A stretch of 9,555 bases of DNA from Deltaproteobacteria bacterium (lineage in GTDB: Bacteria > Myxococcota > Myxococcia > Myxococcales > Myxococcaceae). Made by a program: the position numbers and the translations under genes. This document shows positions 1 to 7,400 of the stretch, one piece after another; position 1 is the stretch's first letter, and each line of letters begins with the position of its first letter. The notes under the pieces are model-generated. The model was not told the DNA's origin, made no database searches, and saw only the letters and a list, made by a program, of their open reading frames with translations. Location of the stretch: assembly GCA_016875515.1 (NCBI GenBank), contig VGRA01000064.1, positions 1 to 9,555 on the forward strand, read 5' to 3'.

Positions 1-2
1 CG

Positions 3-107
3 CTGGAGGCGTTGCTGCGTGTCCCCGCCGGGCCCGCTCCCGAGCGCCTGCCCGTGACCGGCGTGGGCGGGTTGCTGCGCCGGCGCCTCAGCGGAACAGC
101 CAGGTGA
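3..107 (+). CDS. Possible 3' end of a rightward gene, product unknown
   Basis: An open frame enters from the left edge and ends at a TGA at 105-107, giving about 34 residues (begins LEALLRVPAG, ends RRRLSGTAR). Almost every third codon position is G or C up to about base 92, as expected for coding DNA here. It would overlap the end of the leftward zinc-ribbon gene by 20 bp in a convergent arrangement. No domain can be recognised in so short a piece. High-GC DNA often stays open by chance, so this is a weak call. If it is not coding, bases 1-87 are simply the downstream flank of the zinc-ribbon gene. I see no hairpin followed by a T-run there that would act as a terminator for either strand. 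Confidence 0.3.
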   Translation: MEALLRVPAGPAPERLPVTGVGGLLRRRLSGTAR

Positions 108-720
108 GGACGCCGTCCAGCACGCCGAAGGCCCACTCGCCACCCGCATGCCGGACGGGATGGGGGGCGTTGCGGCGCAGGACGTTGGACGCCTTGCGGG
201 AAAGCTCCCCCTCCAGCTGGTGTGCGCCCGCCGGCGCGCAGCTGCCGCACCAGGCCGCCCCCTCGCCGAGCCCGAAGGCGTGCTCGGGGCGCAGCGGCTT
301 CTTGCAGGTGGTGAAGGAGAGGGATGCGGGCGGCGGCGCCTCGCGGCTTTCCGCCCGCGCCGGGGTCCCGGCCATGGCCGCAGCCCCCTGGAGCTCCGCC
401 AGCTCGCCGGGATCCAGCAGCACGCCCTCGCACGCGTCGCACACCTCCACTGCCACCCCGTGCAGCGTCACGGTGAGGAGGTCCCGTCCGCACGCGGGAC
501 AGCCCAGCGGCAACTCCCCGCAGGAGGCACAGTTGGGGGTGTAGCCGAGCGCCTCCCCGCACCCGCGGCACCGCCGCTTCCCGCGGGCCGCCGCGCCCAC
601 CACGTTGGTGAGCAGGCCCCCGTCCAGCCAGGCCATCCCGCAGGCCCGGCATTCCTCGCCCCCGCCCACGCGCGCGCGCAGGGGACGGAGCTCGGACTGG
701 CAGCGGGGGCAGGCAGACAT
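88..720 (-). CDS. Zinc-ribbon (zf-TFIIB-type) protein, downstream paralog with a damaged fourth ribbon
   Basis: The 210-residue protein begins MSACPRC and reads leftward to a TGA at 88-90. It carries paired CxxC knuckles: C4/C7 with C24/C27, C51/C54 with C64/C67, and C74/C77 with C94/C97. The first and third ribbons end in the WLD or LLD plus acidic/Gly-Leu pattern of zf-TFIIB-type ribbons. The C-terminal ribbon keeps C139 and C158/C161, but the position matching C145 of the neighbouring paralog is Phe136, so that site has three ligands. It also lacks a nine-residue segment (LQRVVKAAA in the paralog) between ribbons 1 and 2. No signal peptide or membrane segment is visible, so it is probably cytoplasmic. 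Zinc binding is expected from the family; the partner and function are unknown. The start was chosen because both copies share MSACPRC and the first knuckle begins at residue 4. A GTG four codons upstream is possible. There is no clear Shine-Dalgarno sequence. Confidence 0.82.
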   Translation of the reverse strand: MSACPRCQSELRPLRARVGGGEECRACGMAWLDGGLLTNVVGAAARGKRRCRGCGEALGYTPNCASCGELPLGCPACGRDLLTVTLHGVAVEVCDACEGVLLDPGELAELQGAAAMAGTPARAESREAPPPASLSFTTCKKPLRPEHAFGLGEGAAWCGSCAPAGAHQLEGELSRKASNVLRRNAPHPVRHAGGEWAFGVLDGVLTWLFR

Positions 721-791
721 GGCGCACACGATGCCACGTCCCGGCCGGGTTGCACTCGGCCCCTCGCGCGGGGTCGAGACCCGGCGGCGCG
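721..791 (-). promoter_or_regulatory. Upstream region of the downstream zinc-ribbon gene, a copy of the divergent promoter region
   Basis: These 71 bp separate the two zinc-ribbon genes. They resemble the 72 bp upstream of the other copy, with conserved blocks such as ATGCCACGTCC, CGGGTTGC and GGTCGAG in the same order (plus-strand reading). The conservation suggests retained regulatory DNA, or simply a duplication too young to have decayed. No convincing sigma-70 -35/-10 pair and no sigma-54 GG-N10-GC element could be assigned on the leftward strand. The promoter call rests on position and on conservation between the copies only. The gene could also be read through from the upstream paralog. 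Confidence 0.4.
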
Positions 792-1457
792 TCAACCGAA
801 CAACCGGGCGATGAGGCCCTCCAGGAGGTCCAGTCCCTTGTCGCTCCCCCCGTACCGGTAGGGCATGGAGGAGGTGCGGCCGAGCAGGTCGGTTGCCCGG
901 CGACGGGACAGCTCTCCCAGCAGTTGGTGTGACCCGGCCGGCGCGCAGCTGCCGCACCACGTCGCCCCCTCCTCGGCGAAGCCGAAGGCGTGCTCGGGGC
1001 CCAGGGCCTTGCCGCAGCCGGTGCAGGACAGGGGGCCACGGGTGGTCAGGGCGGGGGACGCCGTCCGGGCCGGGTGGGGCTCGCCGGGGGAAGCCTCCCG
1101 GAGACGGGCCAGCTCGTCGGGATCCAGCAGCACGCCCTCGCACGCGTTGCACACCTCCACGTCCACCCCGTGCAGCGCCACGGTGCGGAGGTCCCGTCCG
1201 CACGCGGGACAGCCGAGCGGCAACTCCCCGCACGCGGGACAGTTGGGGGTGTAGCCGAGGGGCTCCCCGCACCCGCGGCACCGCCGCTTCCCGCGGGCCG
1301 CCGCCTTCACCACGCGCTGGAGCGCTGCGGCCCCCACGACGTTGGTGAGCAGCCCTCCGTCCAGCCACACCATGCCGCAGGCACGGCACTCCTCTCCGCC
1401 CCCCACGCGCTCTCGCAGCGGACGAAGCTCGGCCTCGCAGCGGGGGCAAGCAGACAT
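792..1457 (-). CDS. Zinc-ribbon (zf-TFIIB-type) protein, intact four-ribbon paralog
   Basis: The 221-residue protein has 16 cysteines arranged as eight CxxC knuckles, giving four predicted zinc ribbons: C4/C7 with C24/C27; C60/C63 with C73/C76; C83/C86 with C103/C106; and C145/C148 with C168/C171. Ribbons 1 and 3 carry the zf-TFIIB-like tails CGMVWLDGG and CEGVLLDPDEL. A basic stretch (residues 51-59) precedes ribbon 2. A low-complexity linker (about 120-142) separates the third and fourth ribbons. No signal peptide or membrane segment is seen. Such ribbons bind zinc structurally and often mediate protein or nucleic-acid contacts; the target here is unknown. The gene is divergent from the yqiJ-like operon across 72 bp, which suggests a shared control region. 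The start follows the paralog. An in-frame ATG four codons upstream (1467-1469, giving MVRHMSACP) and a GTG at 1464-1466 are alternatives. GGTGAGG at 1461-1467 lies only 3 nt from the chosen ATG. Confidence 0.85.
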   Translation of the reverse strand: MSACPRCEAELRPLRERVGGGEECRACGMVWLDGGLLTNVVGAAALQRVVKAAARGKRRCRGCGEPLGYTPNCPACGELPLGCPACGRDLRTVALHGVDVEVCNACEGVLLDPDELARLREASPGEPHPARTASPALTTRGPLSCTGCGKALGPEHAFGFAEEGATWCGSCAPAGSHQLLGELSRRRATDLLGRTSSMPYRYGGSDKGLDLLEGLIARLFG

Positions 1458-1529
1458 GTGCCTCACCATGCCACGTCCGGCCCGGGTTGCGCTCGCCCCC
1501 TCCCGCGTGGTCGAGTCCCGGCCCCGCGG
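1458..1529. promoter_or_regulatory. Divergent intergenic region between the zinc-ribbon gene and the yqiJ-yqiK-ATPase operon
   Basis: This 72-bp gap is the only non-coding DNA upstream of both the leftward zinc-ribbon genes and the rightward three-gene operon, so promoters for both directions should lie in or near it. A TTGCGC at 1487-1492 could be a rightward -35 box, but the matching -10 position (GTCGAG, 1510-1515) is poor, and no TANNNT box is present on either strand. The yqiJ-like gene has no clear Shine-Dalgarno sequence in front of its ATG at 1530. Much of the region is repeated upstream of the second zinc-ribbon copy (721-791). The promoter role is inferred from gene arrangement. Confidence 0.45.
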
Positions 1530-2252
1530 ATGGACGCCTTCGTCGCCACCATCACCACCTTCCCGGTGCTGCCGCTCACGGTGCTGTTGGGCATCAGCGT
1601 GGGCTACTGGGCCTTCACGCTGCTGACCGGGGCGGACGCGGACGTGGGCGGGGACGCGGTGGGGGGCGGGCTCAAGGCGGCCGGCGAGTCCGTGGCAGGG
1701 GCGCTCAAGTCCACCGCGCACCAGGTGGCAGACGCGGGGGAGCTCTTGTCCGTGCTGGGCATTGGCCGCGTCCCGGTCACCATGACCTTCAGCGCCGCGG
1801 CGCTCGGGGCCTGGACCAGCTGCACGCTCTTGTCGCTGTGGATTTCCCCGGAGGCGCTGCTGCTGAAGCTGGCGCTGCTCACCGGGTCCAGCGTGGCGGG
1901 TCTGCTGGGGGCTGCCGCGCTGTTGCGCCCGCTGGGCCGCGCACTGGCCCGGAACGAACCGGCCCGGCAGCGGGACGCGCTCGGCCGCACCTGCGTCGTC
2001 ACGTCCGGCAAGGTGGACGCGGAGTTCGGCACGGCCCTGGTGGAGGACGGCGGGGCGGGGCTCAACGTCCACGTCACCTGCAGCAAGCCGAACGGCCTGA
2101 AGAAGGGGGACCGGGCGCTGCTGCTCGAGTTCGACCCGAAGAAGGACAGCTACGAGGTGGAGCCGGTGGAGTGGCTCCTCCCGGAGGAAGTGGCGTCACT
2201 GGATGACCCGGAGCGCGTCTCGCAGGTGCTCTCGCGGGTCCGGCAGAAGTAG
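1530..2252 (+). CDS. yqiJ: YqiJ-like inner-membrane protein with C-terminal OB-fold domain
   Basis: The 240-residue protein has three predicted membrane segments, at about residues 11-33, 82-105 and 109-133. A Gly/Ala-rich soluble stretch (34-75) lies between the first two. A small beta-rich domain follows (about 150-212), beginning ALGRTCVVTSGKV and containing the KKGDRALLLEFD strand. The motif LGIGRVPV just before segment 2 matches the LNIGRLPA region that I recall from E. coli YqiJ. The order (membrane segments, then OB-fold) and the flotillin gene next to it also fit the YqiJ family, which resembles NfeD proteins in partnering SPFH proteins. It is probably an integral inner-membrane partner of the downstream flotillin, with the OB-fold contacting it. 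It is the first gene of the operon, 40 bp before the flotillin gene. ATG 1530 is chosen because it gives the full first membrane segment and no nearby in-frame start lies upstream. The acidic and basic tail after residue 213 goes beyond the OB-fold. Confidence 0.87.
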   Translation: MDAFVATITTFPVLPLTVLLGISVGYWAFTLLTGADADVGGDAVGGGLKAAGESVAGALKSTAHQVADAGELLSVLGIGRVPVTMTFSAAALGAWTSCTLLSLWISPEALLLKLALLTGSSVAGLLGAAALLRPLGRALARNEPARQRDALGRTCVVTSGKVDAEFGTALVEDGGAGLNVHVTCSKPNGLKKGDRALLLEFDPKKDSYEVEPVEWLLPEEVASLDDPERVSQVLSRVRQK

Positions 2253-2263
2253 TCACATCGCAG

Positions 2264-2284
2264 TTCCCCGCTCGCGGGGGAGGA
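2264..2284 (+). promoter_or_regulatory. Strong Shine-Dalgarno of the flotillin gene inside a potential hairpin
   Basis: GGGGGAGG at 2276-2283 lies 9 nt before the flotillin ATG at 2293 and is the best ribosome binding site in the window. The preceding bases can pair with it. CCCCG (2266-2270) and CGGGG (2275-2279) form a five-pair stem with a CTCG loop. Alternatively, TCCCC (2265-2269) pairs with GGGGA (2277-2281). Either fold partly hides the ribosome site. Ribosomes finishing the yqiJ-like gene (stop at 2250-2252) end 11 nt before the stem, so translation upstream could affect the fold. The site itself is clear; a regulatory role for the hairpin is inference. Confidence 0.55.
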
Positions 2285-2292
2285 ACGGACGG

Positions 2293-4395
2293 ATGAACTC
2301 GGAAATCATCGCGGTGTCTCCGCAGCTCATGACGGTGCTCGTCAGCACCGGGACGGGGCTGTTCCTGCTCATCGGCTTCGGCGTGGTGCTGGCCCGCTTC
2401 TACCGGCAGGTGCAGCAGGGGCAGGTGCTCATCGTCAACACCATGAAGACCGAGCCCAAGGTCTCCTTCACCGGCGCGGTGGTGCTGCCCATCATCCACC
2501 GGGCGGAGATCATGGACATCTCGCTGAAGACCATTGAAATCGACCGCCGCGGCAAGCAGGGGCTCATCTGCGCGGACAACATCCGGGCGGACATCAAGGT
2601 CAGCTTCTTCGTCCGGGTGAACAAGACGGTGGAGGACGTGCTCAAGGTGGCCCAGGCGGTGGGCTGCGAGCGCGCGTCCGACCGGCAGACGCTGGAGCAG
2701 CTGTTCGAGGCCAAGTTCTCCGAGGGCCTCAAGACGGTGGGCAAGCGGCTCAACTTCGAGGACCTGTACAAGGAGCGCGAGGTCTTCAAGGACCAGATCG
2801 TCCAGGTGATTGGCAAGGACCTCAACGGCTACACGCTGGAGGACGCCGCCATCGACTTCCTGGAGCAGACGCCGCTGGACATGATGGACCCGGAGAACAT
2901 CCTGGACTCGCAGGGCATCCGGAAGATCACCGAGCTGACCACCCAGCAGAACGTCCTCACCAACGACTTCCGCCAGACCGAGCGCAAGCAGATCACCAAG
3001 CAGAACGTGGAGTCCGACGAGGCGGTGTTCGCGCTGGAGCGCCAGCGCGCCGAGGCGGCGGCCAAGCAGAAGCGGGAGATTGAAACCATCCAGGCCCGCG
3101 AGCAGGCGGAGACCGAGCGCATCAAGCAGGAGGAGCACCTGAAGGCGGAGCTGGCCCGGGTGCGGGCGGAGGAGGAGCTGCAGATCAACGAGCAGAACAA
3201 GCAGCGCCAGGTGGAGGTGGCGGAGAAGAACCGCGAGCGCGTGGTGGGAATTGAGACCGAGCGCGTGGCGAAGGACCGGGCACTCGAGGCCATCTCCCGC
3301 GAGCGCGAGGTGGAGCTGCAGAAGATCTCCAAGGAGAAGGCGCTGGAGGGCGAGCGCAAGGCCATTGCGGACGTGGTCTCCGCGCGCATCGCCGTGGAGA
3401 AGAAGGTGGCCGCCGAGGAGGAGAACATCAAGGGGCTGCGCGTGGTGGCCGAGGCGCAGCGGCAGAAGGACGCCGCCATCATCACCGCCGAGGCGGAGGC
3501 GCAGGAGAAGGTCATTGCCCAGGTGAAGGCCGCGGAGGCCGCCGAGGAGGTGGCGAAGCACCAGGCCAAGCAGCGGCTGGTGATGGCCGAGGCGGAGCTG
3601 GAGGCCGCGGACAAGGAGGCCCGCGCCAAGGTGCGCCTGTCCGAGGGCATCCAGGCGGAGGCCGCGGCGGACGGGCTGGCCCGGGCGCGCGTGCTGGAGG
3701 CGCAGGCGCTGGCGCAGGAGAAGGCGGGCCTTGCGCAGGTGCGCGTGAAGGAGTCGGACGCGGTGGCCACGGAGAAGCAGGGCAGCGCCGAGGCCAACGT
3801 GCTGCGGGCCAAGCTGGTGGCCGAGGCGGAGGGGCAGCAGCAGAAGGGGCTCGCGCTGGCGGAGGTGGCGGCCAAGACGGGGCTGGCGGAGGCGGAGGCC
3901 ACGCGCGCCCGGGTGGCGGCGGAGGCGGCCGGCATCGAGCAGAAGCTGCTCGCCGAGTCCAAGGGCCTCACCGAGAAGGCCGCCGCCATGGCGCAGCTGC
4001 AGGGGGCCACGCAGCAGCACGAGGAGTTCCGCCTGCGGCTGGAGAAGGAGAAGCAGGTGGAGCTGGAGGCGCTTCACGTCCGCAAGGACATCGCCGCCAG
4101 CCAGGCGCAGGTGCTGGCCACGGCGCTCACCAACGCGAAGATCAACATCGTGGGCGGCGACGGGCAGTTCTTCGACCAGTTCGTCAAGGCGCTCGCGCTG
4201 GGGCACAGCATTGAAGGGGCGGCCACCAGCAACGAGACCATGAAGACGCTGCTGAAGCCCTACCTGGACGGGGAGCGCTCGCTCCCGGATGACCTCAAGG
4301 ACATCCTCGCCCGCCCGGGCGTGGCCCAGGACGCGTCCAACCTGGCCGCCGCGGCGCTGATGACGCGGATGGTGCAGCAGGACGGCAAGAAGTAG
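2293..4395 (+). CDS. yqiK: YqiK-like flotillin (SPFH/Band 7 membrane scaffold) with an extended coiled-coil stalk
   Basis: The 700-residue protein starts with a short N-terminus and one membrane segment (about 12-34), followed by an Arg/Tyr-rich junction. The SPFH/Band 7 domain follows (about 38-210; it includes the GAVVLPIIHRAEIMDIS strand region and VKVSFFVRV-type core, here IKVSFFVRV). A continuous Ala/Glu/Lys/Arg-rich coiled coil spans about 216-605, and a non-coiled C-terminal region about 607-700. Flotillins oligomerise into rings or cages on the inner membrane and organise membrane domains. E. coli YqiK, the partner of YqiJ, is about 550 residues as I recall, so the stalk and tail here are longer. 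The late coil has the EA-rich pattern typical of flotillins (for example LAEAEATRARVAAEA). The ATG has an excellent Shine-Dalgarno 9 nt upstream. The AAA+ ATPase gene follows after 27 bp, suggesting co-translation and a functional link. The reading frame is clean, with no sign of frameshift. Confidence 0.94.
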   Translation: MNSEIIAVSPQLMTVLVSTGTGLFLLIGFGVVLARFYRQVQQGQVLIVNTMKTEPKVSFTGAVVLPIIHRAEIMDISLKTIEIDRRGKQGLICADNIRADIKVSFFVRVNKTVEDVLKVAQAVGCERASDRQTLEQLFEAKFSEGLKTVGKRLNFEDLYKEREVFKDQIVQVIGKDLNGYTLEDAAIDFLEQTPLDMMDPENILDSQGIRKITELTTQQNVLTNDFRQTERKQITKQNVESDEAVFALERQRAEAAAKQKREIETIQAREQAETERIKQEEHLKAELARVRAEEELQINEQNKQRQVEVAEKNRERVVGIETERVAKDRALEAISREREVELQKISKEKALEGERKAIADVVSARIAVEKKVAAEEENIKGLRVVAEAQRQKDAAIITAEAEAQEKVIAQVKAAEAAEEVAKHQAKQRLVMAEAELEAADKEARAKVRLSEGIQAEAAADGLARARVLEAQALAQEKAGLAQVRVKESDAVATEKQGSAEANVLRAKLVAEAEGQQQKGLALAEVAAKTGLAEAEATRARVAAEAAGIEQKLLAESKGLTEKAAAMAQLQGATQQHEEFRLRLEKEKQVELEALHVRKDIAASQAQVLATALTNAKINIVGGDGQFFDQFVKALALGHSIEGAATSNETMKTLLKPYLDGERSLPDDLKDILARPGVAQDASNLAAAALMTRMVQQDGKK

Positions 4396-4422
4396 CCCAC
4401 CCGCCGCGCCCCGGACGGTCCC

Positions 4423-7400
4423 ATGAGCCAGGACAGCGCGCCGCTCGCAGGCGGCAGCTACGAGGTCATCCGCGGCCGCCTGCTGGCGACCGCGAAGTCG
4501 CTCGGCGAGCGCGCCGAGGCGCTCAACGAGAAGCGCAAGGCCGAGTTCGGCGGGCAGGCCTTCGCCGTGCTCGCCACCGAGCGCGTCCGCACGGAGAACA
4601 ACTGCGTGGCCCGGGACGTGGTGCCGGTGGGGGAGCACCTCCTGCTGGGCTTCAACGTCTTCATGGGGCTCAAGCAGGAGCGCTCCGTGCGGGACGTCTT
4701 CTCCCTGCACAGGTTTGCCGCCGGGGCGGACGGCGCGTTCGACTTCTCCGAGGTGCCCCACACCGAGGCGCGCGGCTTCCTCGCCGACAGCCGCTTCGTG
4801 AAGGACTTCGAGGAGCTGTACCGGTTCTACAAGGACGCCCGGCTCAGCCACCTGGAGAAGACGGACGCCCGGCTGCTGGCCACGTTCCAGACCGGCCAGG
4901 CCGCCCGGGACGTGAAGGTGCTGCGCTTCTCCGTGGACGCGGCCGGCCACGTCACCTACCTGGACAACCGCGGCGACGCGGACGTGCCGAAGCCGCCCAC
5001 CCGGGACTTCGAGTGGCAGCGCCTGGGGCGCGAGCACCAGGTCTCCGGCCGCTTCGCGCACGTCAACGTGCTGGACGAGCTGTTCGTGGAGACCACCGGC
5101 GGGGACCTCACCCTCAAGGTGGAGAACAACACCGAGACGGGGCAGGGCATCTACAGCGAGCCCGTGCAGGAGAAGAGCCAGTCCCTGGACGACGCGGAGT
5201 TCCACTGCGCCAAGGTGGGGGCGCTCGTCCTGCTGAAGGTGCTGCCCTTCCGCGAGGACGCCTACCGCTACCTCGTGTTCAACACCCGCACGCGGCAGGT
5301 GGTGCGCGCGGACGCGGTTGGACAGTCTTGCGTCTCCCTGCCGGAGGACCAGGGCATCATCTTCCCGGGCGGCTACGTGCTGCAGACGGGCGAGGCCAAG
5401 GTGTTCGACGCGGCCCCCCCGCCGGGGCTGCTGTTCCAGCGCAAGGTGCAGAGCCCCAACGGCGAGGACGTGCTGTACGTCTTCTTCGACCGCCAGGCCG
5501 GCCGGTACGTGCTGCTGCCCTACAACCTGGTGCGCAAGGAGGTGGCCACGCCCATCTCCTCCCACGGCTACTCGCTGTTCGCGGACGGGCGGATGGTGGT
5601 GCTGCGCTCGGCGTCCGAGGAGCCCACCAAGGTGCACCCGGTGCAGGTGTGGCAGACGCCGTTCGTCTCCGCCGAGTTCGCCGCCGCCCGCCCCGCCCCG
5701 CAGACACCGCTCGGGCGCCTGGGCAACGCGGAGCTCGTGCGCGGCATCTCCGAGGTGCTGACGCTGCGGCGGCTGGCGGAGGCCGGGCAGGTGACGCGCC
5801 GGGGGTACGAGGCCATCGTCACCGCCAGCCAGCGCGTGGCGGACCAGTTCCACTGGCTGGGGCTGCCGGAGGTGGGGCTGCTGCCGGAGGTGGCGGAGCT
5901 CAAGAAGAACGCCGAGCTCATCATCGACGAGTTCGACAAGGTGCTCGCCCAGCAGCGGCGGGCCGCGGAGGTGCTGGCGCAGGCGGTGGCGGCGCAGGAG
6001 GCGCTGCTGTCCCGCGTCACCACCGGGGAGCTCTCCAGCACGGACGCCTTCATGGGGGCGCTGCTGGACCTTCGCCGCCAGCAGGGACACCTGGTCACGC
6101 TGGAGGAGGTCCGCTACGTGGACCGCGAGCGCATCGCGGCCCTGCGGGCGCAGGCGCAGGAGGCGTTCGACGCCACCTCCGCCCGGTGCGTGGAGTTCCT
6201 GCTCACCCCGGCCGCCTTCCAGCCGCTGCACGCCGGGGTGGCGCAGGTGGAGGGCGCCTGCGCGAAGGCCGGCAAGACGACGGAGCTGCAGCCGCTCGTG
6301 GAGGAGGTGGAGCGGCTGGGCTCCGGGCTGCAGCTGCTCGGGGAAGTCGTGGGCGGGCTCGCCGCCGGGGACCCGGTGCAGAAGGCGAAAATACTGGAGG
6401 ACCTCTCCGAGGTCTTCGGGAAGCTCAACCGCGTGCGCGCCACCGTGCAGTCGCGCCGCAAGGAGCTGCTCGGGGCGGAGAAGCGCGCCGAGTTCGCCAG
6501 CCAGTTCAAGCTCTTCTCCCAGGGCATTGACGCCGCCCTCGCCCTGGCCGAGACGCCCGAGCGCTGCGACGAGCAGCTCACCCGGCTGACGCTGCAGCTG
6601 GAGGAGCTGGAGGGGCGGTTCGCGGACCTGGACGCTTTCGCCGCGGAGCTGGCCACGCGCCGCGAGGAGCTGCTGGAGGCGTTCGGCAAGCGCAAGCAGC
6701 TGCTCCTGGACGAGCGCAACCGCCGCGCGCAGAACCTGTTCGACGCGGGCGCGCGCATCCTGCAGTCCGTGGCCCGGAGGTCTGCCGCCTTCACCTCGGA
6801 CGACGAGCTGAACACCTACTTCGCCGCGGACCCCATGGTGCAGAAGCTGCGGCAGCTGTGCGCCCAGCTGCTGGAGGCGAAGGACCCGGTGAAGGCGGAC
6901 GAGCTGGAGTCCCGCCTCAAGACCGCCAAGCAGGAGGCGCTGCGGCAGCTGCGGGACAAGAAGGACCTCTTCGAGGGCGGCGCGGCGGTGGTGAAGCTGG
7001 GCACCCACCGCTTCAACGTCAACACGCAGCCGCTGGACGCCACCGTCGTCCCGCGCGAGGACGGGCTGTACCTGCAGCTGACCGGCTCGGACTACCTGCA
7101 GCGGCTGGAGGACCCGGACATCGAGGCGGCGCGGCCGTACTGGGACCAGGCCCTTCCGTCCGAGTCCCCGGAGGTCTCGCGCGCGGAGTTCCTGGCCCAC
7201 GCGGTGCTGTCGGCGGCGGAGCGGGGAGAGCAGGGGCTGTCGCTCGCGGGGCTGCACGCGGCGGGGCGAGGTGACGGGCTGCTGCCGCTGGTGCGCGCGT
7301 TCGCCGCGCCGCGGCTGGAGGAGGGCTACGAGCGGGGCGTCCACGACGCGGACGCGGCGGCCATCCTCGGGGCGCTCTTGTCCGTGCGCGAGGGGGCGGG

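Larger units (their letters stand above)
88..1529. repeat. Tandem segmental duplication: zinc-ribbon gene plus its upstream control region
   Basis: Bases 88-791 and 792-1529 are two diverged direct copies of one unit. The encoded proteins match at 97 of the first 110 residues of the shorter copy (hand alignment, excluding the nine-residue gap). Both share the start MSACPRC and end in similar LF-R/G tails. At DNA level a 42-bp block is identical (553-594 and 1263-1304). Similarity continues past the start codons into the upstream DNA (721-791 against 1458-1529), so the duplicated unit included the divergent promoter region. The right boundary of the unit lies close to the yqiJ-like start codon. 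The linker and C-terminal quarter are much more diverged than the N-terminal half. Confidence 0.85.

Noticed and set aside
88..1449. Longer leftward reading of the downstream zinc-ribbon gene through the neighbouring paralog
   Set aside because: The extension is an out-of-frame translation of the other zinc-ribbon gene, Arg/Gly-rich and without a domain.
1458..1480. Sigma-54-like TGGCAT...GGCAC on the leftward strand before the zinc-ribbon gene
   Set aside because: The GG to GC spacing is one base off the required ten, and the element would overlap the start codon region, leaving no room for a transcript leader.
990..1529. Rightward extension of the yqiJ-like gene upstream of 1530
   Set aside because: It is antisense to the zinc-ribbon gene and adds about 180 residues with no membrane or OB-fold features. 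ATG 1530 gives the expected family length.
792..2072. Longer leftward reading of the upstream zinc-ribbon gene, starting inside the yqiJ-like gene
   Set aside because: The extra N-terminal part is the complement of yqiJ coding sequence and has no recognisable domain. The paralog comparison supports a start at MSACPRC.
3000..4100. Repetitive GAG/GCG/AAG-rich DNA in the flotillin gene as a possible tandem repeat array
   Set aside because: The periodicity comes from coiled-coil codons. I find no long exact direct repeat units.
5013..6530. Rightward 505-codon frame inside the ATPase gene, and similar frames at 7818-8543
   Set aside because: These are shifted frames of the ATPase gene, rich in Gly/Ala/Arg as expected for frame shadows in GC-rich DNA. 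The ATPase frame is continuous with clear AAA+ motifs.
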